Source: Pseudomonadaceae bacterium
GTDB taxonomy: Bacteria; Pseudomonadota; Gammaproteobacteria; Pseudomonadales; Azotimanducaceae
Direction of reading: 5' to 3'
NCBI GenBank assembly: GCA_024743435.1
Contig: JANSWO010000009.1
Span: 154,614-218,613, forward strand
DNA length: 64,000 nt
In this document: piece by piece, positions 18,577-27,894 of the stretch
Layout: the number at the start of each line of letters is the position of its first letter
Position numbering within the stretch: position 1 is the first letter of the stretch
Translations under genes and position numbers: made by a program
Notes under the pieces: model-generated
Databases searched by the model: none
What the model was told of the DNA's origin: nothing
The model's input: the letters and a program-made list of their open reading frames with translations, nothing else

Positions 18577-19494
18577 CTAATCGTCTGCCAAAGTCGACCG
18601 GCAAACAGCGGGGAGAAAATCCCCGGGCGGCTCCGACTCGACAACCAGTTTTCGATCTGCCCAGGGCAGCGTCAGGCGCGCGGCATGCAGCGCCAGGCGC
18701 GAATGCTCGAGCTTACCAGCACCGTATTTGTCGTCACCCATCACGGGGTGCCCCGAATCCAGGCAATGCACCCTGATCTGATGCGTTCGGCCGGTGTGCA
18801 AAATGGCTCGGAGTAACGTCGCCTCGCTGCCAAATCGACTAATGACCTCGAAATCTGTCCGAGAAGCTTTGCCCTGGGCATCCACACGAACCCGCCGCTC
18901 GCCCTCGTTGGTCTCATACCGAAGCAGCGGTTTTTGCACTCGCCGCATGCGAGATGGCCAGTGTCCTCGCACCACAACGTGATAGTGCTTGCTAACGGTG
19001 CGGTCACGCAGGGCAGCAGAGAGCAGATTCAATGCAGACCGTTTGCGGGCAATGAGCAGCAAACCTGACGTGCCTCGATCCAACCGGTGCGCGAGCTGCA
19101 GATTTGGCTCATCCCGCGCGATGCGTAACGCTTCGATGACGCCCAGATCAACGCCGCTGCCGCCATGAACGGCAATTCCGGCGGGCTTATCCAGAACAAG
19201 CAAACCCGCGTCCTCAAAGACAATGGACTCGCACAGAAGATCACGAAGTCGGCGCGACGGTACAGCCACCGCCGGCTCCGGCGAGTCGTCTTGCCAGGGC
19301 GGAAGCCTGACCTTGTCACCAGCCTGCAGGCGGTGGGTAGGCCGCACGCGGCCACCATTTACCCTCACCTCCCCCTTGCGTAGCATGCGGTAGACGCGTG
19401 AACGGGGCACACGGCGGAGCCGCGCGAGTACAAAATTGTCGACTCGCTGGCCTGCAAGCTCAGCATCGATATCGATGAGTTGGACGCCCGGCAT
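18577..19494 (-). CDS. rluC: 23S rRNA pseudouridine synthase RluC
   Basis: A 305-residue pseudouridine synthase with an N-terminal S4 RNA-binding domain (residues about 15-65, RVDNFVLARLRRVPRSRVYRML) and the RluA-type catalytic domain. The catalytic aspartate is in AHRLDRGTSGLLL and the C-terminal RTHQIRVHC motif is present. RluC modifies 23S rRNA at three sites. It is divergent from rne, the arrangement found in many gammaproteobacteria. It converges with maf over 91 bp that hold a short CGGCTA/TAGCCG stem. Confidence 0.94.
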   Translation of the reverse strand: MPGVQLIDIDAELAGQRVDNFVLARLRRVPRSRVYRMLRKGEVRVNGGRVRPTHRLQAGDKVRLPPWQDDSPEPAVAVPSRRLRDLLCESIVFEDAGLLVLDKPAGIAVHGGSGVDLGVIEALRIARDEPNLQLAHRLDRGTSGLLLIARKRSALNLLSAALRDRTVSKHYHVVVRGHWPSRMRRVQKPLLRYETNEGERRVRVDAQGKASRTDFEVISRFGSEATLLRAILHTGRTHQIRVHCLDSGHPVMGDDKYGAGKLEHSRLALHAARLTLPWADRKLVVESEPPGDFLPAVCRSTLADD

Positions 19495-20583
19495 CAGACG
19501 CCGCGTCCGGCCGTGGTCAGCTGTGCGGCACAGCCGTTCGTCGGGAAAAAGTTACCGTTATTGAGGCACTTAAGTAACACTGCTATATTCCACCGAGAGT
19601 TTGCACCGATACTACTGCGCGAGCAGCATGCCGAAGGCGCGACTCTTACGCTAGAAGAGGACGCTACAAGAGGAAACTCGGACGTAGCTGCCCTAGTAAA
19701 TGACAAGCCAGAGATCCGTACAGCAAAGCAAATCGACACCGCGGCCAGCGAGAACATCTGGCCCAACTCTGGACACACGTCGGCTTGTTGCCGGCCTGCC
19801 GCCATCGAAAGATGGCACTAAAGGGATGATCCTCTCAACGAGAGACACGCACGCAATACAACTGACATCTGTCACCTGCAAAGCAATCGCCTGAAGACAA
19901 ACGGCCTGCCGCAGTGAGATGCCCAAACGAATCAGCAACCTCGTCACTACGTCCGCCTTTGTCACTGTGACTAGCGGTGAATCTAACCGTAGTAGCGATG
20001 GTTGAAACTGCCGATAACTGATTCCAATGGCAGCCCCTACGGCACCCGACAGTTTTCACCGGCATAGCCTGCGCAGCTGACGCCGCTCACATGAGTGTTC
20101 ATCGATAGAACATTGAGCGGGATTTCAGGGCCCAACACGGTCACGTAGAGCAAACCTGCCTTTCATCGAGAGCAATCCACTTCGCGCCTCATCCGCTTTT
20201 CACAACGCGGACGTCGAGCGAAGCGAGACGATGTACGTTTGAACGAAAACTAATACCAATAACTGCGCGTAGTGATTCGCGGAGTATTCGACACAGAACA
20301 TTTGCAACGGCAGCCCAGCAGTTGGGTTGGCGACGAGCCGCCGGGAGTAAACACCCGGCGCTGGTTCCAGCCAGACCGCCGTGCTGCCGAGACCGAGCAA
20401 GCCACTGCTCAAGCGAAAATGGCGATTGCCAGCAGCCTGCCTGCGGCACACTGATTGGCCCGGTCCGGATAGACAATGACCAGGCGTGCCCGAACAGCAT
20501 TGCGCTGCGATGGCGCTCGCGCGGGCGTGCCTGGCGCACCCGACCGTCGAAAACTCCGTTCGCTATGCGAAACGGAAAACGCT
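19495..20583. other. 1.09-kb rluC-rne intergenic region / rne leader
   Basis: No convincing gene is seen in six frames. A strong sigma-70-type promoter lies near its left end and points to rne, which would give rne a leader of roughly 990 nt. The leader is GC-mixed and contains a TGTTC/GAACA inverted repeat near 20096-20113. In E. coli the rne leader is about 360 nt and mediates autoregulation by RNase E; a similar role is inferred here. Confidence 0.5.
19561..19589 (+). promoter_or_regulatory. Sigma-70-type promoter facing rne
   Basis: TTGAGG (19561-19566), a 17-bp spacer and TATATT (19584-19589), giving 4/6 and 5/6 matches with optimal spacing. It lies about 70 bp from the divergent rluC start and 1 kb before rne. 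Confidence 0.65.
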
Positions 20584-23292
20584 ATGAAAAGAATGCTTAT
20601 CAACGCAACCCAACCAGAAGAGGTTCGGGTTGCCCTCGTCGATGGTCAGAAGCTCTACGACCTCGATATCGAAAACCGCAGCCGGGAACAGAAGAAAGGC
20701 AGCATCTACAAGGCGCGTATCACGCGCGTTGAGCCTAGCCTGGAGGCGGCGTTCGTCGACTTCGGCTCTGAGCGCCACGGCTTTCTGCCACTGAAAGAAA
20801 TCAGCCGGGAGTACTTCACCAAGAAACCAGACGATATCGGCGGCAAACTGAACATCGCCGAGCTGGTTAAAGAAGGTACCGAGATACTCGTCCAGGTGGA
20901 CAAGGAAGAGCGCGGCACCAAGGGTGCTGCGCTGACCACGTTTATCAGCCTTGCCGGTCGCTACATGGTGCTGATGCCAAACAACCCGCGCGCTGGCGGT
21001 ATCTCCCGCCGCATCGAGGGTGACGATCGCACCGAACTGCGCGAGGCCCTGGCCACGCTCGAGATTCCCAAAGGCATGGGTGTGATTGTGCGCACCGCCG
21101 GGGTCGGCCGCAGCGAAGAAGAGCTGCAGTGGGACCTCAACTACCTTCTGCAACTGTGGGACGCCATCAGCCGTGCGACGTCTGAAGAACGCGCGCCAAA
21201 GCTCATCTACCAGGAAAACAACGTCATCCTGCGCGCGCTGCGCGACAATCTGCGGCGCGACATCGGTGAGTTGCTCATCGACGGCAAAGAAGCCTATGAG
21301 GAAGCGAAGAGCTTCATCGATGACGTGATGCCGAACTACCAGCAGCGGGTCAAGTATTACGACGATCCGATCCCGCTGTTTTCTCGTTACCAGATCGAAA
21401 GCCAGATTGAGACCGCGTTCCAGCGCGACGTTCGACTGCCCTCGGGTGGCTCGATCGTCATCGATCCGACAGAAGCCCTGGTGTCCATCGACATCAACTC
21501 AGCTCGCGCCACCAAGGGCGCAGACATCGAGGAAACCGCACTCAACACCAACCTCGAGGCCGCCGACGAGATCTGTCGCCAGCTGAGACTGCGCGATATG
21601 GGCGGCCTGATCGTCATCGACTACATCGATATGTCGAGCAAGAAGAATCAGAAGGCTGTTGAAGAACGTATGCGCAAAGCGCTCGATGCCGACAGGGCTC
21701 GAGTGCAGATCAGCCACATTTCCCGTTTCGGTCTGATGGAAATGTCGCGCCAGAGGCTGCGCCCGTCCCTTGGCGAGCTGACCATGATCACCTGCCCTCG
21801 TTGCGAGGGTGAAGGCCGGATCCGAGATACCAAATCTCTGGCACTGGCCATTCTGCGTTTGCTCGAGGAAGAGGCGCTCAAAGAAGGCAGCACCCAGGTA
21901 CGAGCCCTCGTGCCTCTGGAGATATCCGCCTATCTTCTCAATGAGAAACGCACGGATGTGGCGTCCATCGAAAGCCGAACCGGCACCCACATCGTCATCG
22001 TTCCAGACGTCAATATGGAGACGCCCCAGTACGACGTACAGCGTATTCGCGACGAAAACGCCACGTCTGAACTGGCGGTACCGAGCTACGAACTGGCACC
22101 TGCCAATACCGCCGAGATTGCAGCGATCGAAGGTGATGACGCCGCCACACCGATTGAAACCGCATCAGTAAGCGCGATTCCACACACAAGCCCGGCGCCA
22201 AAAGCTGCGCCAGCGGCGGCTAATACAGAGCCGGATGGTGCAGCCAAGACGGCGGCGGCGCCAGCGCCGGCGAAAAGCACGCCGCAACCAGTTGCGTCGC
22301 GCACGTCTGAGTCTTCCAGTCTTCTCAAGCGAATTGCGGCAAGCCTCTTCGGCACCGCAGCCGTAGCCGATGCACCACAGGCAGCACCGGCTAAAGCGCC
22401 CAAGGACAACCGTCCCGCGCGCGGCGACAGCAAAGCTCGCAGCGAGCGCAGCAAAGACGACAGCCGTCGTGATAACCGCTCGAACCAGGACGGCGACAGC
22501 GCTCGTTCGGGAGGCGGACGCAACCGCAATCGAAACCGAGACGACGACAGCCAGCGTCGCGGCAAACGCAGCGAAGGCCAGGCCCGAGGTGGTGAGCAAA
22601 AGACCGATCGTGGCGAAGGGGCATCACGCAAGCGATCAGATCAGCGCTCGGACGAGAAATCACGAGGTGGCGAGAGCCGCGGACCAAACCGGTCTGAACG
22701 TGATGCGTCTCGCTCCCGCTCAGAAGGAAGCTCGCGTGGACGTGCGTCAACATCGGACGAGGGCTCAAACAAGTCCCAATCCGAGGGCAAAGCCGCCCAG
22801 AATGCTGCCGAGGAAGCGCGCCAGCGTAAACGTGCCGACATCGCGCGGGCCGAAACCGACGCTCGCAAAGATGATATTGCAGCGTCAAAACGACGGCCGC
22901 CCCGAAACCGCGAAGCGGAGATTGCGGAAGCCAAGCCGGAACCTCGCTCTACCTCGGTTACCCGTGTAGAGCCTGCGCCGAAAGCAGCCGCGGCTGAGGC
23001 GAATGCGCCGGAGGCAAAGACACCGGAAGCAAGTAAACCTGCGGAGACAACAACGGCCTCCCCCGCGCCAGATGCCAAGCCGTCAAAGCCGGAATCGACT
23101 GCTTCCCGGAGCAAGTCGACGAGCGAGACGAGCGAGCAACAGACGGAGAGCGTTGCGGAGAAAGCTCCGGCCACTGAGCCCGCCAAGCCAAAGACGCCGC
23201 TACGTGCAGCGAACGATCCTCGCGAAGTTCGTCGACGTCAGCGTCAGGAAGAGCTGAAACAACAGGGCGTCATCAGCGGCAATACCGACTAG
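20584..23292 (+). CDS. rne: Ribonuclease E
   Basis: A 902-residue RNase E starting [21 protein letters not shown]. Order: S1 domain (about 38-125), 5'-sensor and RNase H-like core, DNase I-like domain with catalytic aspartates in [13 protein letters not shown] and VIDYIDM, and the zinc-link CPRCEGEG near residue 405. From about residue 530 the protein is disordered, Ala/Pro-rich, then strongly Arg/Ser/Asp-rich (roughly 610-770), then Ala/Glu/Lys-rich, ending [17 protein letters not shown]. The arginine-rich part is the likely RNA-binding and degradosome scaffold. It initiates mRNA decay and rRNA/tRNA processing. Confidence 0.97.
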   Translation: MKRMLINATQPEEVRVALVDGQKLYDLDIENRSREQKKGSIYKARITRVEPSLEAAFVDFGSERHGFLPLKEISREYFTKKPDDIGGKLNIAELVKEGTEILVQVDKEERGTKGAALTTFISLAGRYMVLMPNNPRAGGISRRIEGDDRTELREALATLEIPKGMGVIVRTAGVGRSEEELQWDLNYLLQLWDAISRATSEERAPKLIYQENNVILRALRDNLRRDIGELLIDGKEAYEEAKSFIDDVMPNYQQRVKYYDDPIPLFSRYQIESQIETAFQRDVRLPSGGSIVIDPTEALVSIDINSARATKGADIEETALNTNLEAADEICRQLRLRDMGGLIVIDYIDMSSKKNQKAVEERMRKALDADRARVQISHISRFGLMEMSRQRLRPSLGELTMITCPRCEGEGRIRDTKSLALAILRLLEEEALKEGSTQVRALVPLEISAYLLNEKRTDVASIESRTGTHIVIVPDVNMETPQYDVQRIRDENATSELAVPSYELAPANTAEIAAIEGDDAATPIETASVSAIPHTSPAPKAAPAAANTEPDGAAKTAAAPAPAKSTPQPVASRTSESSSLLKRIAASLFGTAAVADAPQAAPAKAPKDNRPARGDSKARSERSKDDSRRDNRSNQDGDSARSGGGRNRNRNRDDDSQRRGKRSEGQARGGEQKTDRGEGASRKRSDQRSDEKSRGGESRGPNRSERDASRSRSEGSSRGRASTSDEGSNKSQSEGKAAQNAAEEARQRKRADIARAETDARKDDIAASKRRPPRNREAEIAEAKPEPRSTSVTRVEPAPKAAAAEANAPEAKTPEASKPAETTTASPAPDAKPSKPESTASRSKSTSETSEQQTESVAEKAPATEPAKPKTPLRAANDPREVRRRQRQEELKQQGVISGNTD

Positions 23293-23301
23293 CAGTCCTC
23301 G

Positions 23302-23343
23302 CGCATCCGGTGGTTTTAGCAGCACAGCGAACCGCCGGATGCG
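23302..23343. terminator. Long hairpin between convergent rne and murB
   Basis: A 14-bp stem (CGCATCCGGTGGTT with AACCGCCGGATGCG, one G-T pair) and a 14-nt loop lie 10 nt after the rne stop. There is no U-tract on either strand, so it may protect the 3' end or act as an intrinsic terminator of a weak type. Confidence 0.5.
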
Positions 23344-23396
23344 ATCCGCAGAGCCTGATCGCGCGACACAGCCTTGGGCCTGCGGATGGGCCGTCT

Positions 23397-24413
23397 TCAG
23401 CGGGCGCTGACGACGCTTGGTTCCTGCTGCAAACGAATGCCGAACTGCGCCTCAACGTCGCTTCTTATCTGCTCAGCAAACTCGAGCACGTCCTGCGCTC
23501 GGCGCCCCTCTGGGTTGATCAATACCAGCGGCTGGCGGTGCCAGACACCCAAGCGCCGTGCGCGAGCATCGGCGCGATCTTTATAGCCACAGCGCTCGAT
23601 CAGAGCTGCTGCGGGGACTTTCCAATCGCCTGAGGCCTGCTCGAATCCGGGTAGCCCAGGCGCTGCCCTGGACAGGCTGCGCCACTGCGTGGCGGTCAAC
23701 GTTGGGTTGTGGAAGAAACTGCCGACGTTCGGGACAGCTTTCGGATCTGGCAGCTTTCGCCGGCGAATTCGAATGACCGCTTCCATGATGGCGCGAACCG
23801 ACGGCCCGGCAGCCATCGCAGCCAGTTCTTCGGACAATCCGGCGTATGTCAACTTTGGTTGCGGCGTCGTGCTGAGCCTGAGCGTCAACCGGGACACGAT
23901 CAGCTCCGGTTTGCGCTTGAACAGCGAGGTTCGGTAACCAAACTCCAACTCATCGCGCGCGAGTTCACCCCAACTCGCTGACGTAGAGTCGAAGACTTCC
24001 ACACGCTCCAGGCAGTCGCTGAGTTCGACACCGTAGGCTCCGATATTCTGAATCGGCGCGGCTCCTACCGAGCCAGGAATCAGCGCCAGGTTCTCAATAC
24101 CCCACAGGCCTTGCGCTACGCATCGACGAACGAGTTCATGCCAGCCCAAACCCGCATCGACGGTGACGAGCACTTCGCGCCCTACCCGCTCAAAACGGAT
24201 GTTACGGGTTTGCCAGCGCGCGACTGTGGCTTCTAACCGCTCCGGCAGAAGAACGTTAGACGCTTCACCCAGAACGATCAGTCGCTGACTATCGTCTCGA
24301 CATCGACGCACAACAGCCGGCAGATCGTCGATTTCTCTGAGGCCGATGAGTTCTCGGGCGATACACGGCGTCGCCAGAGCATTCGACACGGGCGCATCCG
24401 TTTGTCCGGTCAT
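23397..24413 (-). CDS. murB: UDP-N-acetylenolpyruvoylglucosamine reductase
   Basis: A 338-residue type I MurB. FAD contacts are in IVLGEASNVLLP and LIPGSVGAAPIQNIGAYGVE; the YRTSLFK tyrosine region typical of the E. coli class and the catalytic serine in VGSFFHNP are present. It makes UDP-MurNAc, the second committed step of peptidoglycan precursor synthesis. Its ATG overlaps the stop of the upstream AlkB-family gene. Confidence 0.94.
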   Translation of the reverse strand: MTGQTDAPVSNALATPCIARELIGLREIDDLPAVVRRCRDDSQRLIVLGEASNVLLPERLEATVARWQTRNIRFERVGREVLVTVDAGLGWHELVRRCVAQGLWGIENLALIPGSVGAAPIQNIGAYGVELSDCLERVEVFDSTSASWGELARDELEFGYRTSLFKRKPELIVSRLTLRLSTTPQPKLTYAGLSEELAAMAAGPSVRAIMEAVIRIRRRKLPDPKAVPNVGSFFHNPTLTATQWRSLSRAAPGLPGFEQASGDWKVPAAALIERCGYKDRADARARRLGVWHRQPLVLINPEGRRAQDVLEFAEQIRSDVEAQFGIRLQQEPSVVSAR

Positions 24414-25120
24414 CGCTGGCCGCTCAGCCAGCGAAAAGTCAGGTTTATGCGTTCGCTGGCAAACCTCGTGTCCTCGAAGCTCGCTTGAGGATTAGCGTCA
24501 GACTTTGGCTTGAGCCGCGGCGCTTTGGGCAGCGCGTGCAGGTACTTGTCCTGAAAACCAGGCGGCATGAACACTAGTGATCCATTTGCCAGGGTCATCG
24601 ATTGGATCGGGCCGGGTTTGGCTGGGCTTGTTGGCGCCAGCGCAGACGGCTTGAGACGAGTTGTAAAGCGGCGCGCGCAACCCAGGCTGAGCGATGCGAT
24701 ACCGCCACGCACTCCAGCCTCGTCATCGCTATGCCAACCCATGTAGTCCTGCCCGTCCCGATATCGGTTCAGCAGCACAAAATTAAAAGGCTGCTCAAAC
24801 TGCTCACTGAGCCGCGTGCGAATCTCTGCGAGGTTGGAAGGCCAGCCTTCCGCCCGGTGATCCAGACCGGAGTAACGGTAACTTAAGCCCGAGTCTCCGA
24901 ACCATGCCGTGAGCCTCGGGACCGAAATGCGCCGGCCGTACATCACAATCTCCTCACGGTGCCAGGTGCACGAGCGCTGCAATTGCGAAAACAGCCGATT
25001 TGCGTGCGCTTCATCTAACCAACTGTGATCAAGCGTATGGGTGAGCGCATGGGTGAGCGACGGTGCGTGCTCATCGCGACCGGAGGACTCCACTTCATGC
25101 AATTGCTTTGTAGCCTTCAA
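24410..25120 (-). CDS. AlkB-family Fe(II)/2-oxoglutarate dioxygenase
   Basis: A 236-residue AlkB-fold dioxygenase. Iron ligands H130 and D132 are in MGWHSDDEAG and H195 in KYLHALPK; R224 and R230 in RINLTFR bind 2-oxoglutarate. The nucleotide-flipping region RYSGLDHRAEGWP resembles AlkB of the ALKBH2/3 class, which repair 1-methyladenine and 3-methylcytosine. A 12-bp repeat in the DNA gives LTHALTHTL near the N-terminus. It overlaps murB by ATGA, an unusual partner. Confidence 0.9.
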   Translation of the reverse strand: MKATKQLHEVESSGRDEHAPSLTHALTHTLDHSWLDEAHANRLFSQLQRSCTWHREEIVMYGRRISVPRLTAWFGDSGLSYRYSGLDHRAEGWPSNLAEIRTRLSEQFEQPFNFVLLNRYRDGQDYMGWHSDDEAGVRGGIASLSLGCARRFTTRLKPSALAPTSPAKPGPIQSMTLANGSLVFMPPGFQDKYLHALPKAPRLKPKSDANPQASFEDTRFASERINLTFRWLSGQR

Positions 25121-25349
25121 GCCATGCTCCCGTGTTGATGCCTGTGCTGCGCGTGGACGTGGTGACGAGCTGTTCCCCGCCCCGGCCTGCTGCTACAAGC
25201 TCTGTATAATACGCGAGCGCAATACAAACCTCGCAGAGCATGCTCGCCGCCAGCGCGAAGGCGCGAGAATCACCTGCTGTGTCTCAAAAGACATAACGGT
25301 TTGAGCACGCTCGACCCGAGCTTACTTACTGACGAAAAGGCAACATCAC

Positions 25350-26120
25350 ATGCAGATTAAAGACACCGTCGCCGTTATCACCGGCGGCGCATCAGGACTC
25401 GGACGAGCCACAGCAGAACGGCTGGTGGCAGCCGGCGGCAAAGTCGCGCTGCTGGATTTGAACGAAGACCTGGCGAACGCAACCGCTGCGGAATTGGGGG
25501 GCGACGCCAAAGCTTACGCCGTCAACGTAACGGAAGCCGACTCCATCGTTACGGCGCTCGATCAGGTCATGGAAGATTTTGGTGCCATCCACATCAACGT
25601 GAATTGCGCTGGCATCGGTGCCGCCTCGCGCACCGTCGGCAAAGACGGCGCCATGAAGCTGGACTATTTCAACTTTGTGGTTCAGGTGAACCTGATTGGC
25701 ACGTTCAACACGCTGAGCCAGTGCGCAGCACGCATGCAGCTCAATGAGCCGGTTAACGAAGATGGCGAACGCGGCGTAATCATCAACACCGCATCGGTCG
25801 CCGCCTTCGATGGCCAGATTGGCCAGGCCGCGTACAGCGCGAGCAAAGCTGGTGTCGCAGGCATGACGCTACCGATTGCGCGCGATCTGTCCCGTATCGG
25901 CGTGCGCATCTGCACGATCGCTCCGGGCATATTTGAAACGCCAATGATGATGGGCGCACCTGATCAGGTGCGGCAACCGCTCATCGACATGGTGCAGTTT
26001 CCCAAACGCCTGGGAGAAGCGCCTGAGTTTGCGCTGTTGTCCCAGCAGATCGTCGAAAACCCCTACCTAAACGGTGAGACGATTCGCCTCGACGGCGGCA
26101 TCCGCATGCAACCCAAGTAG
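25350..26120 (+). CDS. SDR dehydrogenase, 3-hydroxyacyl-CoA dehydrogenase type II-like
   Basis: A 256-residue SDR with the TGGASGLG cofactor motif (11-18), NCAG, S149 in INTASVAAF and Y162/K166 in YSASKAG. The aspartate in LLDLN after beta-2 indicates NAD rather than NADP. The insertion [27 protein letters not shown] matches the 17beta-HSD10/2-methyl-3-hydroxyacyl-CoA dehydrogenase group, so a role in fatty-acid or branched-chain oxidation is likely. A TATAAT at 25205-25210 upstream could be its -10 element, but I see no matching -35. Confidence 0.9.
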   Translation: MQIKDTVAVITGGASGLGRATAERLVAAGGKVALLDLNEDLANATAAELGGDAKAYAVNVTEADSIVTALDQVMEDFGAIHINVNCAGIGAASRTVGKDGAMKLDYFNFVVQVNLIGTFNTLSQCAARMQLNEPVNEDGERGVIINTASVAAFDGQIGQAAYSASKAGVAGMTLPIARDLSRIGVRICTIAPGIFETPMMMGAPDQVRQPLIDMVQFPKRLGEAPEFALLSQQIVENPYLNGETIRLDGGIRMQPK

Positions 26121-26168
26121 CCCGCGCGCAGCGAGTGTTCGGCCGAGCTTCGCGGCTCGGCCGCATGC

Positions 26169-27098
26169 TCAGGGGCGCAGCAGAAACTCTTTCAAGAGCG
26201 CCGCGATGACAGCCGGTTTCTCCAGCGCAACATCGTGGTACTCCCCTGCCAGCACAGCCACCTCTGCCTCCGGCACCACCTCAGCTAGCGTTTTGGCGGC
26301 GCTCACGGGAATCAATTTGTCCCGCTCCCCAAAGATACCGAGCAGCGGTTTGCCCGTCGCGGCGAGCGCGCGATAGCGATCAAGTTGATCTGCCATCGGG
26401 TAGTGGCGCAACGTGCTCAATAACGCGCTGTAGTAACCGGAGTAGCGCGCTTGATCGGCCATTGCCTCGTCGATCCGCGCTTTCAAATCAGCGTCATCGG
26501 TGGTGAGGCCACCGCCCTCAACAATTCCTTTGCGCGCAAAAACGTGGAAGAACCAGTCGCCAATGATCGGAACACCAACTATGCCTGGCACGCTGCCACT
26601 CGTGAGTGACAGTCCCGCCGGCACCATGGCCACCACTCGCCGAACGCGCTGAGGGCTATGCGCGGCGTAGTCGACAACCATCGCGCCACCCATCGAGTTT
26701 CCTACGAGGTCCACAGGCTTGGTAATGTCGAGCGCATCGAGCAGGTCGTCGAACTGCCGATTGTAAAGGGCCGGAGTGTGGTCCGAGTCAGGTCTATCCG
26801 AGTACCCACGTCCGAAGCTGTCGATGACAATGACGCGCAGACCTGCCGCCGCAAGCGCCGGCTCGATATCGTCATACATCCAGCCGGCATAGGAGAAGCC
26901 GTGGACGAGAATCACCGGTTGGCCATCCTCTGGACCGCTAGCTCGATAGCGAACATAGCCATCTGACAAGCGAACAAAGTCGCCGGGAAGCGTCGCGCGC
27001 ACGGCATCTGACAAGCGCGTCTTGTTGATGTCTGCCAATAGGTACGGCAGCAATACCGCGAGCAGAAGAACAATCAGTACCAGCACCCATTTTCCCAT
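26169..27098 (-). CDS. Alpha/beta hydrolase, membrane-anchored
   Basis: A 309-residue alpha/beta hydrolase with an N-terminal hydrophobic segment (residues 5-21) that may be a membrane anchor or uncleaved signal. The nucleophile is in GNSMGGAMV, the acid in FGERDKLIP and the histidine in GEYHDVALEKP; the oxyanion HG motif is LVHGFSYAGW. It looks like an esterase or C-C hydrolase of the epoxide-hydrolase/MhpC type, but the substrate is unknown. It follows kdsB in the same direction by 58 bp and may be the last gene of the lipid A operon. Confidence 0.85.
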   Translation of the reverse strand: MGKWVLVLIVLLLAVLLPYLLADINKTRLSDAVRATLPGDFVRLSDGYVRYRASGPEDGQPVILVHGFSYAGWMYDDIEPALAAAGLRVIVIDSFGRGYSDRPDSDHTPALYNRQFDDLLDALDITKPVDLVGNSMGGAMVVDYAAHSPQRVRRVVAMVPAGLSLTSGSVPGIVGVPIIGDWFFHVFARKGIVEGGGLTTDDADLKARIDEAMADQARYSGYYSALLSTLRHYPMADQLDRYRALAATGKPLLGIFGERDKLIPVSAAKTLAEVVPEAEVAVLAGEYHDVALEKPAVIAALLKEFLLRP

Positions 27099-27156
27099 TG
27101 TCCGCTCCCATCAAGCTCTTCCAGGGTTTAACAACAACCCGCCAACTCGCGCGTCG

Positions 27157-27894
27157 TCAGCTGCGTAGCGCAGCCAGAACTCGCTCAAGGTCTTCGGGGC
27201 TATCCACACCCGCCGGCACGGTCTCGCAAGCGCTGGCAACCCGAATCTTCATATCAGCGGCCAGAATGCGCAGTTGCTCGAGTTTTTCCAGACGCTCAAG
27301 CGCAGCCATGGGCATGTCAACGAAGCGCCGCAAGGCGGATATGCGGTAGCCGTAGATACCGATATGTCGTTGCCAGGGGCCATGCTTCTCAACCGGCGTG
27401 GTCTGGTCGCGATCATAGGGAATGGCGGAACGAGAGAAATACAGGGCAAGCCCCGAATCGCTGGACACCACTTTGACAACATCTGGGTTGGCAAGGTCAG
27501 AGGCACTCAGAATGGGTGTCGACAACGTTGCAACGTTCGCTTCGACCAGCAAATTCGCTACCTGATCGATAACCGCCGGCGGTATCAGGGGCTCATCGCC
27601 CTGCACGTTGACCACAAGTGAATCGGATGCCCAGCCTCGCAGCGCAGCAACTTCCATAACACGATCGGAACCGCTCTCATGGTCGGCTCGAGTCATCTGC
27701 GCATCAAAGCCCGCGGAGGTCACACACTCAGCGATACGCTCATCGTCGGTGGCGACGACCACCTCGCGCGCCGCGCTCATATGGACCTTGTCCAGAACTC
27801 GCAAAATCATCGCGCGGCCCGCGATATCCGCCAACGGTTTTCCCGGCAATCGAGTCGAGGCGTAACGCGCCGGAATGACGACATTGAAGCTCAC
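27157..27894 (-). CDS. kdsB: 3-deoxy-manno-octulosonate cytidylyltransferase
   Basis: A 245-residue KdsB beginning MSFNVVIPARYASTRLPGKPLADI, with VNVQGDEPLIPP and GIYGYRISALRRFV. It activates Kdo as CMP-Kdo for lipopolysaccharide core synthesis. Its ATG overlaps the end of the MsbA-LpxK gene by 4 nt. Confidence 0.96.
   Translation of the reverse strand: MSFNVVIPARYASTRLPGKPLADIAGRAMILRVLDKVHMSAAREVVVATDDERIAECVTSAGFDAQMTRADHESGSDRVMEVAALRGWASDSLVVNVQGDEPLIPPAVIDQVANLLVEANVATLSTPILSASDLANPDVVKVVSSDSGLALYFSRSAIPYDRDQTTPVEKHGPWQRHIGIYGYRISALRRFVDMPMAALERLEKLEQLRILAADMKIRVASACETVPAGVDSPEDLERVLAALRS

Noticed and set aside
22086..22969. Long frames on both strands opposite the RNase E C-terminal region
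   Set aside because: They come from the repetitive Arg/Ala/Ser codons of the disordered RNase E tail.
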